Part shown: one piece after another, positions 63,500 to 64,000 of the stretch
Layout: the number at the start of each line of letters is the position of its first letter
Position numbering within the stretch: the first letter of the stretch is position 1
Assembly: GCF_020536995.1 (NCBI RefSeq)
Contig: NC_068360.1
Location: 18,878,589-18,942,588 of the forward strand
Source: Dreissena polymorpha
Taxonomy: Eukaryota > Mollusca > Bivalvia > Myida > Dreissenidae
Length of the DNA stretch: 64,000 nucleotides
Reading direction: 5' to 3'
The notes under the pieces: model-generated
Told to the model about the DNA's origin: nothing
The model's input: the letters and a program-made list of their open reading frames with translations, nothing else
The model's database searches: none
Translations under genes and position numbers: made by a program

Positions 63500-64000
63500 C
63501 TACAAGGCAAAAATAAACGAGATTAAGCTACTCTTTGTCACAAGCAAAAGCTTCGTTTTTATTTCAAATGAATTTACGCGTAAACCTGCAATTACGCTAA
63601 TATGGACGTCATCACCGCCTGTATAACATACCGGTGTTGATACGAGTATAATTTATTTTTTGCTGAGCATGTCAGACAAAAAGATGAACGTGCTTCATCT
63701 CAAATATTTAATATAGCTTCGTACATATGTTTAATATATATGCATTAGAATGCCGAATACCTGAACGAACAGTACACAACAAATATAATTGAAAACCTAT
63801 ACGTAATATTAAAAAAACAAGGCACAAAATTGTGGCTAAATTTTCCTCCTAATTATGTGTTATGGGTTTTGTTAATCCCCTTGAGACCATTGCCTGCATC
63901 GTTATGTTTTGGTTGAAACTTTAAAAAGGCATTAGTTGTTAGGAAGTGTATCCGTAATAAACGCCCGCGCTATTTTTCGATGTCGGCTGATGTCGGCGTT

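Larger units (their letters stand above)
59150..64000. repeat. Right unit of C1q-region tandem segmental duplication
   Basis: Counterpart of 52,380-55,720, extending to the window edge. It holds the two-exon C1q gene, a SINE (59,824) absent from the left unit, and an intronic MITE. Between 59,480 and 60,357 it has about 850 bp not found in the left unit. Confidence 0.8.

Overview
This window reads as nuclear DNA of a bivalve mollusc, and the repeats suggest a dreissenid mussel. It is AT-rich, genes are sparse with short exons and long introns, and non-autonomous repeats are dense. Several copies of one inverted-repeat family carry the core cctgtgcagtccgcacaggc, which I associate with Dreissena. 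The two recognisable host gene families, a PAN/F5-8C lectin-like gene and a C1q-domain gene, are the kinds of secreted immune-type proteins that are expanded in bivalves. The species call is inference from repeat and gene style, not a database match.

Layout. 1-14,140: an inverted pair of paralogues of a secreted PAN/apple plus F5/8-type-C protein. The left copy (29-1,434, +) is decayed. The right copy (12,784-14,114, -) gives one clean 251-residue, three-exon reading. Between them lie a broken pogo-type DNA transposon (3,240-6,114) whose transposase ends in a PHD-like finger, and a 1,019-bp internally deleted relative (7,288-8,306). 14,115-17,026: no convincing gene. 17,027-28,705: a giant imperfect palindrome with arms of about 4.9 kb and a 205-bp unique spacer. 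Both arms carry the 5' half of a Harbinger-like transposase gene; the right arm continues into degraded DDE sequence at 29,469-29,870. 28,080-49,700: a gene-poor repeat field with rolling-circle-like elements, TTAA-flanked MITEs, an hAT-like element, tRNA-derived SINEs and minisatellites. 52,380-64,000: an imperfect tandem segmental duplication around a C1q-domain gene. The right unit carries a two-exon gene (60,645-62,256, -) with a TATA box and polyA signal but one in-frame stop; the left unit keeps only the last 277 bp of the C1q exon.

How things relate. The two host genes encode secreted proteins with ligand-binding domains; nothing shows that they act together. Most of the structure is mobile-element biology. 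The palindrome arms differ by a 1.7-kb element present only on the right, which gives an empty-site comparison within one window and shows insertion with no target-site duplication. Four otherwise different repeat families share a 3' end made of a short hairpin followed by CTTGTT. A MITE with near-identical 8-bp flanks sits just inside the C1q 5' splice site. I saw no rRNA, no confident functional tRNA, no CRISPR and no retrovirus-like or Polinton-like element.
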